From Rhodanobacteraceae bacterium (lineage in GTDB: Bacteria > Pseudomonadota > Gammaproteobacteria > Xanthomonadales > Rhodanobacteraceae), in contig JAJPHA010000055.1 of the NCBI GenBank assembly GCA_021325475.1, positions 1-64,000 on the forward strand: a stretch of 64,000 nucleotides of DNA, written 5' to 3'. Positions 1 to 8,216 of the stretch are shown here, one piece after another. Within the stretch, counting starts at the first letter, position 1. Each line of letters opens with the position of its first letter. Both the position numbers and the translations under genes were made by a program. The notes under the pieces were generated by a model, which was not told where the DNA came from, did not search any database, and saw only the letters and a list, made by a program, of their open reading frames with translations.

Positions 1-291
1 ATGCGCGTCGAGATTGCCATGATGCGCACGCCGGACGGTAACAGCCGGCTTGAGATCTCCCGATTCCTCGCGCCGCCAGTGGTCGACGATCATCGTGGCG
101 CTCCGGTGAATGCTCTCGGTTACTTGCGCGTCATGTTCACCGTGGCGGATCTCGACGATACACTCGCCCGGCTGCACAAACGCGGCGCGAAACTCGTCGG
201 CGAAGTGGTCCAGTATGAAGACACGTATCGGCTCTGCTACATCCGAGGGCCCGAAGGAATTCTCATCGGGCTCGCCCAGGAGCTCAAGTAG
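1..291 (+). CDS. VOC/glyoxalase-family protein, C-terminal part
   Basis: The 96 visible residues end in a pattern typical of the vicinal oxygen chelate fold: a segment LGYLRVMFTVADLDDTLA, a helix carrying RGAKLVGEV, and a final strand YIRGPEGILIGLAQEL. In this family the EG..I.L end of the module often carries a metal-ligand glutamate. Family members of this kind are usually about 140-150 residues, so the N-terminal third lies before the window and the ATG at position 1 is probably internal. Substrate and metal cannot be read from the sequence. It could be a glyoxalase-like, dioxygenase-like or resistance protein. Confidence 0.7.
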   Translation: MRVEIAMMRTPDGNSRLEISRFLAPPVVDDHRGAPVNALGYLRVMFTVADLDDTLARLHKRGAKLVGEVVQYEDTYRLCYIRGPEGILIGLAQELK

Positions 292-382
292 CCGTGGCGT
301 CTAACCACAGCATGCAGCGGACGGTGCCGCGCGCTCGGCCCGCTGCTGCCTCGGAGCGTTGGGCGCCAATGGAGAGATTCGT

Positions 383-781
383 ATGACGAACGCCAGTCAG
401 ATCCTGAGCACCTACCTGCACGTTCGCGATGGCGGCAGTCTTGATCTCGTGCCGGCGCCGGACACGTTCTGGAGTGATCTCGCCGAGGGCAAGCTGCCCG
501 AGCTCGATCAGGGTCGCCTCATGTCGGCGTTCACGTTTGATGAGCCGTGGTCATCCTGGGAGCGGCATCCGGCCGGGGAAGAGCTCGTCATGCTGCTGTC
601 GGGCTCGGCTACACTGGTATTGGAAGAACCAGGCGGCGAACGGGCGGTCGCTCTCAGCGCGCCAGGCGACTATGTGCTGGTCCCCCGCAACACCTGGCAC
701 ACGGCGCGCACGACCGTGGCTGCTACGATGCTGTTTCTCACCCCGGGTGCAGGCACGGAACATCGTCCGGTTGGCGCCTGA
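383..781 (+). CDS. Small cupin-domain protein
   Basis: This is a 132-residue single-domain protein. The middle shows cupin motif 1-like sequence (WERHPAGEELVMLLSGSATLVLEE) and motif 2-like sequence (APGDYVLVPRNTWHTART), with His and Glu residues that could hold a metal. The ATG at 383 is preferred over an upstream TTG at 359 because GGAGAG at 371-376 sits about six bases before it. Cupins include enzymes, sugar-binding proteins and small-molecule sensors, and nothing in the neighbourhood says which this is. There is no signal peptide, so it is probably cytoplasmic. Confidence 0.7.
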   Translation: MTNASQILSTYLHVRDGGSLDLVPAPDTFWSDLAEGKLPELDQGRLMSAFTFDEPWSSWERHPAGEELVMLLSGSATLVLEEPGGERAVALSAPGDYVLVPRNTWHTARTTVAATMLFLTPGAGTEHRPVGA

Positions 782-888
782 CGATTCGTCCAGGCCGACC
801 CCGCTTCGCGGCGCGCCGTACCTCATGTGCCGGGCAGCGCGGAGCCTCATGCGCTTGCCCCCCGGTGGCTCAGCAATACGATGTACGC

Positions 889-1092
889 ATGCGGTTCGAG
901 TGGGATGCCGCGAAGGCAGCGTCCAAGCTCAAGAAGCCGGTGACGATGCGGCTTTCCGAGGACGTCGTCGCGTACTTCAAGGACATGGCAGCCGAGGCCG
1001 GCATCCCGTATCAGAGTCTCATCAACCTGTACCTGCGGGACTGTCTTGCGCGGAATCGGCGCGTGCAGATCCGGTGGCCTGGCGCTGCCTGA
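889..1092 (+). CDS. Orphan BrnA/CopG-like antitoxin
   Basis: This 67-residue protein has the ribbon-helix-helix core KKPVTMRLSEDVVAYFKDMA followed by GIPYQSLINLYLRDCL, which is typical of the BrnA/COG3514 antitoxin group. In type II systems such proteins bind operator DNA and neutralise a partner RNase. The N-terminus MRFEWDAAKA looks more like the start of a BrnT toxin than the usual antitoxin leader and joins directly to the conserved core, as if a few residues, or a longer piece of a toxin gene, had been lost. No toxin gene lies next to it on either strand. It may be a solitary regulator or a remnant. Confidence 0.6.
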   Translation: MRFEWDAAKAASKLKKPVTMRLSEDVVAYFKDMAAEAGIPYQSLINLYLRDCLARNRRVQIRWPGAA

Positions 1093-1242
1093 CCCTTCGT
1101 TGAACTCTCGCAGAGCGAGACGGTGCTTCGACAGACGCGGTCGATCGCCGTCGACCTTCGAGGTCGCGCAGTGGGGGTCCTTGCGCCCGGCGGTGCGTGC
1201 GGCAGGAACGCGGCGCCGGACCCGGATGTGGCCAGCGGGCGT

Positions 1243-1833
1243 TCAGCCGCGCAGCAGATCGCGCAGCCGGGCCAGCGCCTGCGCGCGATGGCTGACGCGA
1301 TTCTTCACCATGGGATCGAGCTCGGCGGCGCTGACGCCGAGCGCGGGATCGAGGAACACCGGATCGTAGCCGAAGCCGCGCTCGCCACGCGGCGCGAACA
1401 GGATGCGCCCGTGCCAGCGGCCCTCGGCGATCAGCGGCGCGGGATCCTCGGCATGCGCGAGCAGCGCGACCGTGCAATGGAAGTGCGCGCCGCGGCGTTC
1501 CTCCGGCACCTCGCGCAGCGCGTCGAGCAGCTTGGCGATGTTGGCGGCGCTGTCGCCGTGACGGCCGGCGTAGTGCGCCGAAACGAGACCCGGCGCGCCG
1601 CCGAGCGCATCGACGCACAAGCCGGAATCGTCGCCGAGCGCGGGCAGTCCGGACAGCCGCGCGGCGTGGCGCGCCTTCAGGATCGCGTTCTCGACGAAGC
1701 TGAGGCCGGTCTCCTCGGCCTCGGCGATGCCGAGTTCGCTCTGCGGGACGAGTTCGACGCCGAGTTCGGCGAGGATCGCGGTGATCTCGGCCAGCTTGCC
1801 GCGATTGCCGCTGGCGAGGACGATCCTACGCAC
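1243..1833 (-). CDS. rdgB: XTP/dITP diphosphatase (RdgB/HAM1)
   Basis: A 196-residue protein of normal family length. It hydrolyses non-canonical purine nucleoside triphosphates (dITP, XTP) to monophosphates, keeping them out of DNA and RNA. Visible family motifs are SGNRGK at 8-13, GDDSGL near 67-72, FGYDP at 154-158 and SHRAQA at 181-186. It overlaps the end of rph by 8 bases, so the two are translated from one minus-strand transcript with rph first. This order of RNase PH followed by RdgB is common in proteobacteria. No anomalies. Confidence 0.95.
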   Translation of the reverse strand: MRRIVLASGNRGKLAEITAILAELGVELVPQSELGIAEAEETGLSFVENAILKARHAARLSGLPALGDDSGLCVDALGGAPGLVSAHYAGRHGDSAANIAKLLDALREVPEERRGAHFHCTVALLAHAEDPAPLIAEGRWHGRILFAPRGERGFGYDPVFLDPALGVSAAELDPMVKNRVSHRAQALARLRDLLRG

Positions 1834-2554
1834 CGAGCGCCTCGCGCTGCCGCGCGATCAGCTCGGCGACGCCGCGCTCGGCCAGCGCGAGCATCGCGTC
1901 GAGCTCGTCGCGACGGAAGGCGTGGCCTTCGGCGGTGCCTTGCAGCTCGATGAAGCCGCCGCCGTCGTTCATCACCACGTTCATGTCGGTGTCGCAGGCG
2001 CAGTCCTCGGCGTAGTCGAGATCGAGCACCGGCACGCCGCGGAAGATGCCGACCGACACCGCGGCGACCGCGCCGTGCAGCGGGTCGCGCTTGATCAGGC
2101 CGCGACTCCTGAGCCAGGCCACCGCATCGACCAGCGCCACGTAGGCGCCGGTGATGGCGGCGGTGCGCGTGCCGCCGTCGGCCTGCAGCACGTCGCAATC
2201 GAGCGTGATGGTGCGCTCGCCGAGCGCGACGCGATCGACGCAGGCGCGCAGCGCGCGACCGATCAGGCGCTGGATCTCCATGGTTCGACCGCCCTGGCCG
2301 CCGCGCGCGGCCTCGCGTTGCGTGCGCTCGCCGGTGGCGCGCGGCAGCATGCCGTACTCGGCGGTCACCCAGCCTTCGCCCTTGCCGCGCAGGAACGGCG
2401 GCACCTTTTCCTCGACGCTGGCGGTGCACAGCACCCGCGTGTCGCCGAAGGCGATCAGCACGGAGCCTTCCGCGTGCCGCGTGTAGCGGCGCTGGATCGT
2501 GACCGCGCGCAGTTCGTCCGGCGCGCGGCCGGAGGGACGAGGGGAAGTGGCCAT
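1826..2554 (-). CDS. rph: Ribonuclease PH
   Basis: A 242-residue phosphorolytic 3'-5' exoribonuclease that trims tRNA 3' ends, using inorganic phosphate as attacking group. The start region [20 protein letters not shown] is highly conserved in the family. [18 protein letters not shown] and the arginine-rich stretch [16 protein letters not shown] match the phosphate-binding and tRNA-contact region. [20 protein letters not shown] near the C-terminus is also diagnostic. It is the first gene of the rph-rdgB minus-strand pair and is divergent from yicC across a repeat-bearing spacer of about 175 bp. Confidence 0.95.
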   Translation of the reverse strand: MATSPRPSGRAPDELRAVTIQRRYTRHAEGSVLIAFGDTRVLCTASVEEKVPPFLRGKGEGWVTAEYGMLPRATGERTQREAARGGQGGRTMEIQRLIGRALRACVDRVALGERTITLDCDVLQADGGTRTAAITGAYVALVDAVAWLRSRGLIKRDPLHGAVAAVSVGIFRGVPVLDLDYAEDCACDTDMNVVMNDGGGFIELQGTAEGHAFRRDELDAMLALAERGVAELIARQREALGA

Positions 2555-2627
2555 GCCGGAAGTCTAGCAGCCGGTGCGTGGGTGGTCAGCGGGGAGCGGG
2601 GAGTAGGGAGTGGAAAAAGCTGCGCAG

Positions 2628-2690
2628 CCCTCAGCCCTCAGCCCTCGGCCCTCAGCCCTCGGCCCTCAGCCCTCAGCCCTCAGCCCTCCG
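2628..2690. repeat. Nine-unit 7-bp tandem repeat (CCCTCAG/CCCTCGG)
   Basis: Nine consecutive heptamers read CCCTCAG or CCCTCGG, the last being CCCTCCG. They lie in the spacer between the divergent rph and yicC genes, about 40 bases before the yicC start. Just upstream, 2591-2610 is a purine-rich GGGGAG/GGGAGT tract, so the spacer has strong C-rich and G-rich blocks. The unit number is likely to vary by slippage. It could influence the yicC promoter, but no canonical promoter is clear here. Confidence 0.85.
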
Positions 2691-2729
2691 CAATGGCATA
2701 CTGCGATTCCGCCAACATCCGGATTCGCC

Positions 2730-3590
2730 ATGATCCGCAGCATGACCGCCTTCGCCAGCGCGGAGGCCGATACACCGTGGGGCACGCTCGCCTTCGAGCT
2801 GCGTTCGGTCAATCACCGCTACCTGGAACTGGCGCCGCGCCTGCCCGAGGAATTGCGCGCGCTCGAACCGGCCTTGCGCGAGCGCGTGCAGGCGAAGCTG
2901 ACGCGCGGCAAGGTGGATGTCGTCCTGCGCTTCCGCCCGAGCGGCGCGGCGGTCGATCTCCGGCTCAACGACGCCCTGCTCGATCGACTCGAACGCGCCG
3001 CCGGCGTGCTCGGCGAGCGATTTCCGAAGCTCGCCACGGATTTCGTCGCGCTGCTCGGCTTTCCCGGCGTGCTGGTGCAGGACGAGCTCGATCAGGAGGG
3101 CTTGCAGCAGGCGGCGCTGGCGCTGCTCGATCGCGCGCTCGCCGACCTCACCGCCACGCGTGCGCGCGAGGGCGAACGGCTCGCGGTGCTTTTGCGTGAG
3201 CGGCTCGATGCGATCGCGCGCCTGGTCGAGCAAGTGCGCGCGCGCCTGCCCGAGATCCGCGCGGCGCTGCGCGCCCGCTTGCAGGCGCGCCTGGCCGAGA
3301 TCGCGCAGCCGGCGGATCCGGGCCGGCTGGAGCAGGAGCTGGTGCTGCAACTTTCACGCATGGACGTGGACGAGGAACTCGACCGCCTCGCCGCGCACGT
3401 CGCCGAGGCGCGCCGCGTGCTGGCGCTCGCCGACGCGGTCGGCCGGCGGCTCGATTTCCTGATGCAGGAATTCAATCGCGAGGCGAATACGCTGGCCTCG
3501 AAATCGGTCGATCAGCACACCACCCAGGCGGCGGTGGAACTGAAGGTGCTGATCGAGCAGATGCGCGAGCAGGTGCAGAACATCGAATGA
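2730..3590 (+). CDS. yicC: YicC-family endoribonuclease
   Basis: A 286-residue protein of normal length for the YicC/YloC family, conserved bacterial endoribonucleases. It begins MIRSMTAFASAE and continues with ELRSVNHRYLEL, the best-conserved N-terminal block. The C-terminal DUF1732-like part contains RRLDFLMQEFNREANTLASKS and ends in VELKVLIEQMREQVQNIE, both diagnostic. The ATG at 2730 was chosen because conservation begins there; the frame stays open upstream only through the heptamer repeats. It lies upstream of gmk, the usual neighbour of yicC, with a VapBC pair in between. Confidence 0.92.
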   Translation: MIRSMTAFASAEADTPWGTLAFELRSVNHRYLELAPRLPEELRALEPALRERVQAKLTRGKVDVVLRFRPSGAAVDLRLNDALLDRLERAAGVLGERFPKLATDFVALLGFPGVLVQDELDQEGLQQAALALLDRALADLTATRAREGERLAVLLRERLDAIARLVEQVRARLPEIRAALRARLQARLAEIAQPADPGRLEQELVLQLSRMDVDEELDRLAAHVAEARRVLALADAVGRRLDFLMQEFNREANTLASKSVDQHTTQAAVELKVLIEQMREQVQNIE

Positions 3591-3744
3591 CGACACCGTC
3601 CAGTTCATCGTTCCCGCGCTGCCGGCCGCGAGGGGCGCGAGAATCGGGCCGGCTGGGCGGAACGGCCCGGCCGAGGCGCATCGCGAACCGAATCGCATGA
3701 TGCGTTTGTTGATGTAGAATCGACGCCAGCATACGGAGAATTCC

Positions 3745-3966
3745 ATGCGCACGACGGTGACCCTCGATGACGAATTGCTCGAGCAGGCCAGCGCCGCCGT
3801 GGGCAGCGACGAGCGTTCCCGGGTCCTGCACGAGGGGCTGAAGGCGCTGATCCAGCGCGCGGCGGCAGAACGGCTGATCCGTCTCGGCGGCAGTGCGCCC
3901 GGTGCGCGCCGGCCGACGCGCCGGCGCCCCGCACCGGCGGCCGGCAAGCGGCGGAGCCGCGCGTGA
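3745..3966 (+). CDS. vapB: VapB-like antitoxin
   Basis: A 73-residue protein starting MRTTVTLDDELLEQA, the signature of VapB-type antitoxins. A ribbon-helix-helix DNA-binding N-terminus is followed by SRVLHEGLKALIQRAAAERL. The C-terminal tail is very rich in Arg and Pro (GARRPTRRRPAP) and would be disordered until bound to the toxin. GGAGAA at 3735-3740 sits four bases before the ATG, and TAGAAT at 3715-3720 is a plausible -10 box. Its stop overlaps the toxin start in a GTGA junction, the classic toxin-antitoxin arrangement. The protein should repress its own operon and block VapC. Confidence 0.85.
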   Translation: MRTTVTLDDELLEQASAAVGSDERSRVLHEGLKALIQRAAAERLIRLGGSAPGARRPTRRRPAPAAGKRRSRA

Positions 3967-4337
3967 TCCTGGTGGATACATCCGTCTGGATCGACCATCT
4001 GCGGCGCCGCGACGCCGAGCTGACGGAGCTGCTCGCCGCCGGCGTGGTGATGTGCCATCCGTTCGTGATCGGCGAGCTGGCCACTGGCGCGCTGCCGCAG
4101 CGCGAGCGGCTGCTCGCCGAACTTTCCCATCTGCCGGAAGCGCCGCTGGCCACGCAGGCCGAGGCGCTCGGCTTTCTCGAACGGCATCGTCTTTGTGGCC
4201 GCGGCCTCGGCTGGGTGGACGTGCACCTTCTGGCGAGCGCCTTTCTGGCCGGACGCGCGCCGCTCCTGACACGCGATACGCGCCTGCGCGCGCTCGCCGG
4301 CGAACTGGGGCTGACGCGGCACGGGGGGCGTCACTGA
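3963..4337 (+). CDS. vapC: VapC-like PIN-domain ribonuclease toxin
   Basis: A 124-residue PIN domain. The acidic residues expected to bind the catalytic metal are all visible: D5 in MILVDTSVW, E38 in VIGELA, D86 in GWVDVHLL and D105 in LLTRDTRL. VapC toxins cleave RNA, often initiator tRNA or the sarcin-ricin loop; the target here cannot be predicted. Translation starts at GTG 3963, coupled to the end of vapB by a four-base overlap. The pair lies between yicC and gmk, genes usually adjacent, so it looks like an insertion into a housekeeping locus. Confidence 0.88.
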   Translation: MILVDTSVWIDHLRRRDAELTELLAAGVVMCHPFVIGELATGALPQRERLLAELSHLPEAPLATQAEALGFLERHRLCGRGLGWVDVHLLASAFLAGRAPLLTRDTRLRALAGELGLTRHGGRH

Positions 4338-4374
4338 TGCCGCGCCGGGACGCCGCGCGCAGACCGGTGGGGTC

Positions 4375-4992
4375 ATGACCGGCACCCTGTTCATCGTCGC
4401 CGCGCCGTCCGGCGCCGGCAAGACCAGCCTGACGCGGGCGCTGCTCGAAGGCGATCCGGATCTGCTGTTGTCGGTGTCGTACACCTCGCGGCCGCCGCGG
4501 CCGAACGAGGTCGACGGCGTGCACTACCACTTCGTCTCGCGCGAGACGTTCGAGGCGATGATCGCGCGCGGCGAGTTCTTCGAACACGCCGTGGTGCACG
4601 GCGATCTCAAGGGCACGGCGCGCGCGCCGGTGGAGCGCGCGCTCGCCGCGGGCAAGGACGTGCTGCTCGAGATCGACTGGCAGGGCGCGCGCCAGGTGCG
4701 TGCGCAGCGCCCGGATGCGGTGAGCATCTTCATCCTGCCGCCGTCGCGCGCCGAGCTCGAGCGCCGGCTGCGCGCGCGTGCGTCGGACAGCGAGGAGACG
4801 ATCCGCCGCCGCCTCGCCGACGCGCGGCGCGATCTCGCCCACGCCGGCGAGTTCGACTATCTCGTGGTCAACGACGACTTCGCCGCGGCACTCGCGGAGC
4901 TGCGCGGGATCGTCGCGGCCCGGCGCCGCGGCGAGACGCCACCCCGGCAGGCGCACGCCGCGCTGCTCGCCGAATTGCTGAATTCCGCCTGA
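4375..4992 (+). CDS. gmk: Guanylate kinase
   Basis: A 205-residue kinase converting GMP and ATP to GDP and ADP. The P-loop APSGAGKTSL lies near residues 9-18, the GMP-binding segment SYTSRPPRPNEVDGVHYHF follows, and LLEIDWQGARQVR is the conserved central block. The usual NYYGT motif of the GMP site appears here as DLKGT, so one normally aromatic contact is Lys; I cannot say whether this is lineage-typical. The gene starts 37 bases after vapC. rpoZ, its common partner, is displaced by the mla genes to 9.4 kb. Confidence 0.95.
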   Translation: MTGTLFIVAAPSGAGKTSLTRALLEGDPDLLLSVSYTSRPPRPNEVDGVHYHFVSRETFEAMIARGEFFEHAVVHGDLKGTARAPVERALAAGKDVLLEIDWQGARQVRAQRPDAVSIFILPPSRAELERRLRARASDSEETIRRRLADARRDLAHAGEFDYLVVNDDFAAALAELRGIVAARRRGETPPRQAHAALLAELLNSA

Positions 4993-5067
4993 TCGACGCG
5001 GTCGCGCCGCTTCCGCCGCGCGGCGCGGTCCGGTAAGGTAGCGTCCCTGCCGTTGTCCTGGAGTCCG

Positions 5068-5901
5068 ATGAACGCGACGTCCGCGCCGCCGCCGAACGAG
5101 GCGTTGATCCGCATCCGCGGTCTGCGCACCGTGCTCAACGGCAAGACCATCTTCGACGGCGTGGATCTCGACATTCCGCGCGGCGGCGTCACTGCGATCA
5201 TGGGCCCGAGCGGCACCGGCAAGACCACGCTGATGCGCCACATCACCGGCCAGTTGCCGCCGGACGCCGGCGAGATCGTGGTCGATGGCGTCGATGTCGT
5301 GCGCGCCTCGCGCGAGCAGTTGTTCGCGCTGCGCGAGAAGATCGGCTATCTGTTCCAGAACTCGGCGCTGCTCACCGATTTCACGGTGTTCGAGAACGTC
5401 GCGTTTCCGTTGCGCCAGCAGTTGCGCCTGCCCGAGGAGCTGGTGCGCAACATCGTGCTGACCAAGCTGCAGGCGGTCGGGCTGCGCGGCGCGGCGGAGC
5501 TGATGCCGAGCGAGCTGTCCGGCGGCATGATGCGGCGCGTGGCGCTGGCGCGCGCGATCGTGCGCGATCCGATGCTGATCATCTACGACGAGCCGTTCGT
5601 CGGGCTCGATCCGATCGCGCTCAACCAGATCCTCAAGCTGATCCGCACGCTCAACCAGACGCTCGGCATCACCAGCATCCTGGTCGCGCACGAGCTCGCC
5701 GCGGTGCGCCAGGTGGCCGATCGCATCCATCTCGTCGCCGCCGGCAAGATCGCCGCGGCCGGCGCGCCGGAGGAGCTGTCGCGCGGCGATTCGCCGTGGA
5801 CCCGCCAGTTCTTCGCCGGCGAGGCCGACGGCCCGGTGCCGTTCCATTACCCCGCGCCGGACTATGCGGCGGAGCTCGGTCTCAGCGGAGGTGGCGCGTG
5901 A
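5068..5901 (+). CDS. mlaF: Phospholipid ABC transporter ATP-binding protein MlaF
   Basis: A 277-residue ATPase of the Mla system, which moves phospholipids between the outer and inner membranes to keep outer-leaflet asymmetry. Walker A is GPSGTGKT at about 46-53, the signature LSGGM at 150-154, and Walker B LIIYDEP at 170-176, followed by the D-loop GLDP. The ATG at 5068 was preferred to a TTG at 5053 because GGAG at 5060-5063 precedes it. Its stop overlaps the mlaE start (GTGA). It is the first gene of mlaFEDCB; the alternative annotation as a Ttg2A-type toluene-tolerance ATPase means the same family. Confidence 0.93.
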   Translation: MNATSAPPPNEALIRIRGLRTVLNGKTIFDGVDLDIPRGGVTAIMGPSGTGKTTLMRHITGQLPPDAGEIVVDGVDVVRASREQLFALREKIGYLFQNSALLTDFTVFENVAFPLRQQLRLPEELVRNIVLTKLQAVGLRGAAELMPSELSGGMMRRVALARAIVRDPMLIIYDEPFVGLDPIALNQILKLIRTLNQTLGITSILVAHELAAVRQVADRIHLVAAGKIAAAGAPEELSRGDSPWTRQFFAGEADGPVPFHYPAPDYAAELGLSGGGA

Positions 5902-6668
5902 ACGCGGCACACCGCGCCTTCGCGCCGCTCGCCGCGGGCCTGGCCCAGATCGGCGCGTGCGGGCGGTTCCTGCTGCACGTCCTCGGCGCCGTGCCGCGCA
6001 GTCTGCGCTACCTGCGCGAGACCGTGCGCCAGGTCTTCTTCGTCGGCGCGATGAGCCTGGTCATCATCATGACCTGCGGCATGTTCGTCGGCGCGGTGCT
6101 CGGCCTGCAACTGTACGACGTGCTGTCGCGCTTCGGCAGCGCGGCGATGAGCGGCACCGTGGTCGCGCTCGCGCTGTATCGCGAGCTCGGTCCGGTGGTC
6201 ACCGCGCTGCTGTTCGCCGGCCGCGCCGGCACCTCGATCACCGCCGAGGTCGGGCTGATGCGCGCCACCGATCAGCTCGACGCGATGGAGATGATGGCGG
6301 TCGATCCGCTGGCCTACGTGATCGCGCCGCGCTTCCTCGCCGGCGTGATCGCGATGCCGCTGCTCGCCTGCATCTTCAACGCCCTCGCCATCCTCGGCGC
6401 GCACCTCGTCGCGGTGAGCTGGCTCGGTCTCGACAACGGCACGTTCTGGTCGAACATGACCGCGAGCGTGGACCTGTGGACCGACGTGGTCAACGGCGTG
6501 TGGAAGAGCGTGGCGTTCGGCGCGGTGGTGACCTTGATCGCGACGTTCCAGGGCTACACCACGCCGCCGACCAGCGAAGGCGTGGCCTACGCGACCACGC
6601 GCACGGTGGTGTTTTCCTCGATCGTGGTGCTCGCGCTCGATTTCGTGATGACCGCGTTCCTGATGTAG
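5898..6668 (+). CDS. mlaE: Phospholipid ABC transporter permease MlaE
   Basis: A 256-residue integral membrane permease starting at GTG 5898, with GCGGAGG six bases upstream, and overlapping mlaF by four bases. Several hydrophobic spans are visible, including AMSLVIIMTCGMFVGAVLGL and VVFSSIVVLALDFVMTAF. ELGPVVTALLFAGRAGTSITAE is the family's most conserved segment, and the EVGLMRATDQLDAMEMM region should be the cytoplasmic coupling helix that contacts MlaF. Two copies would form the inner-membrane core bound by an MlaD hexamer. It ends in TAG, a normal stop here. Confidence 0.92.
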   Translation: MNAAHRAFAPLAAGLAQIGACGRFLLHVLGAVPRSLRYLRETVRQVFFVGAMSLVIIMTCGMFVGAVLGLQLYDVLSRFGSAAMSGTVVALALYRELGPVVTALLFAGRAGTSITAEVGLMRATDQLDAMEMMAVDPLAYVIAPRFLAGVIAMPLLACIFNALAILGAHLVAVSWLGLDNGTFWSNMTASVDLWTDVVNGVWKSVAFGAVVTLIATFQGYTTPPTSEGVAYATTRTVVFSSIVVLALDFVMTAFLM

Positions 6669-6733
6669 CGGGCGCATGCGCGGGCACATGCAGGCGGAAC
6701 CGGTTGGCACGGAACATGGGCTGAGGTGAAACG

Positions 6734-7237
6734 ATGGCACAACGACAATCCTTCCAGATCGGCACCGGCCTGTTCATCGTGCTCGGGTTCGCCGCGCTCA
6801 CCTATCTCGCGACGCAGACCACCAGCATCGCCAACTACCGGCAGGGGCCGAGCTACACGCTGAAGGCGCGCTTCACCAACATCGGCCAGCTCAAGCTGCG
6901 CGCGCCGGTCAAGCTCGCCGGCGTGCGCGTCGGCACGGTCAGCGCGATCGAACTCGAACCGGACAAGCTCGATGCGCTGGTGACGCTGACGATCGACCGG
7001 CGTTTCGACAAGATTCCCGACGATTCCGCCGCCGCCGTGTTCACCAGCGGTTTGCTGGGCGACCAGTACGTGGCGCTGCAGCCGGGCGGCTCGACCGAGC
7101 CGTTCAAGGACGGCGACGAGGTGGTGCTGACGCAGAGTTCGATGCAGCTCGAGGAACTCATCGGCAAGTATCTGGTCGGACAAGGCGACGGCGGCAAGAA
7201 CGGCGAGAAGCCCGCGCCGAAACCGGACGGCAAGTGA
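6734..7237 (+). CDS. mlaD: MlaD, MCE-domain phospholipid transport protein
   Basis: A 167-residue protein with one N-terminal transmembrane helix (about 9-26) and one MCE domain. FTNIGQLKLRAPVKLAGVRVGTV is the MCE core, and GLLGDQYVALQPGG marks its second half. MlaD hexamers form the periplasmic channel on top of MlaE and receive lipid from MlaC. The tail after residue 145 (GGKNGEKPAPKPDGK) is low-complexity and probably disordered. It is 65 bases downstream of mlaE and 38 bases upstream of mlaC. Confidence 0.92.
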   Translation: MAQRQSFQIGTGLFIVLGFAALTYLATQTTSIANYRQGPSYTLKARFTNIGQLKLRAPVKLAGVRVGTVSAIELEPDKLDALVTLTIDRRFDKIPDDSAAAVFTSGLLGDQYVALQPGGSTEPFKDGDEVVLTQSSMQLEELIGKYLVGQGDGGKNGEKPAPKPDGK

Positions 7238-7275
7238 CCGCCGTCGACCGCCCGGACGAGTAGAGGAGTATAAAA

Positions 7276-7911
7276 ATGCGCTTCGTATCCATTTTCCTTT
7301 GTTTGCTCGGCCTCGCCGCCGCGACCGGCGCGCGTGCCGACGGCCCGACGCCGAATCAGGTGGTGCAAGGCATCGTCGAGGACCTCGACCGGACCATGAA
7401 CGCGCGCCGCGCCGAGCTCAGCCACGACCGCGAGGCGCTGCTCAAGACCATCGACGGCATCGTGCTGCCGCATTTCGACATCGACTACGCCTCGATCCTG
7501 GTGCTCGGCCAGAACGCGCGCAGCGCCACGCCGGCGCAGCGCGCACGCTTCGCCAAGGCGATGTACAACTCGATCACGCACCGCTACGCCGAGGGCCTGC
7601 TCAAGTACACCGAAGGCCGCGTGCGCGTGCTGCCGTTCCAGGGCGAGCTCAACGACAAGCGCACCCTGGTGCGCACCCAGGTCGTGCTCGACGACGGCAA
7701 GACGGTGCCGGTGGACTACGCCTTCCGCAAGACCCAGGACGGCAACTGGAAGGCCTACGACGTGATCATCGAGGGCATCTCCTACGTCACCAACTACCGC
7801 AACCAGGTCGACGCCGAGATCAAGAAGAGCGGCCTCGATGCGCTGACCGAGCGGCTGGAGACGCAGGGCGCCAAGGCGTTGGAGTCGCTGGAGCAGCAGG
7901 GCAAGTCGTGA
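7276..7911 (+). CDS. mlaC: MlaC, periplasmic phospholipid shuttle
   Basis: A 211-residue protein with a clear signal peptide (MRFVSIFLCLLGLAAATGARA) directing it to the periplasm. The MlaC/Ttg2D family pattern follows: VLPHFDIDYASILVLGQNARSATPAQRARF, then KAYDVIIEGISYVTNYRNQ near the C-terminus. It should carry single phospholipids between the outer-membrane MlaA complex and the inner-membrane MlaFEDB complex. GAGGAG precedes the ATG. It overlaps mlaB by four bases (GTGA), so the two are probably translationally coupled. Confidence 0.92.
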   Translation: MRFVSIFLCLLGLAAATGARADGPTPNQVVQGIVEDLDRTMNARRAELSHDREALLKTIDGIVLPHFDIDYASILVLGQNARSATPAQRARFAKAMYNSITHRYAEGLLKYTEGRVRVLPFQGELNDKRTLVRTQVVLDDGKTVPVDYAFRKTQDGNWKAYDVIIEGISYVTNYRNQVDAEIKKSGLDALTERLETQGAKALESLEQQGKS

Positions 7912-8216
7912 CGCGCGCGCCGCACTTCCGCGTCGAATCCGACACCCTCGGCACGCTGCGCGTGAGCGGCGCGATCTCGTTCGCCAACGCCGGCGCGGCG
8001 CTGGCGCGCATGCCACGGCCGGCGGCGCCGGGTTCGACGCTGGAGCTCGATCTCGCCGGGCTGGAGCAGCCCGACAGCGCCACCCTCGCCGTGCTCATCG
8101 CCTGGAGCGCGCGTGCGCGCCGGCATGGCGTGACGCTGCGCTACCGCCGCGCACCGGTCGGTCTGCGCCGGCTGGCGACCCTGTGCGAGGTGGACGGGCT
8201 GCTCGGTCTCGGCTGA
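7908..8216 (+). CDS. mlaB: MlaB, STAS-domain subunit of the Mla transporter
   Basis: A 102-residue STAS-domain protein starting at GTG 7908 inside the end of mlaC. Typical STAS features are the strand LRVSGAISFANA, the segment STLELDLAGLEQPDSATLAVLIAW with the conserved D-S pair, and a C-terminal helix. MlaB binds the ATPase MlaF and is needed for its assembly and activity. It ends the mlaFEDCB operon and faces mlaA on the other strand. The base after its TGA stop is the first base of a dispersed palindromic repeat. Confidence 0.88.
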   Translation: MTRAPHFRVESDTLGTLRVSGAISFANAGAALARMPRPAAPGSTLELDLAGLEQPDSATLAVLIAWSARARRHGVTLRYRRAPVGLRRLATLCEVDGLLGLG

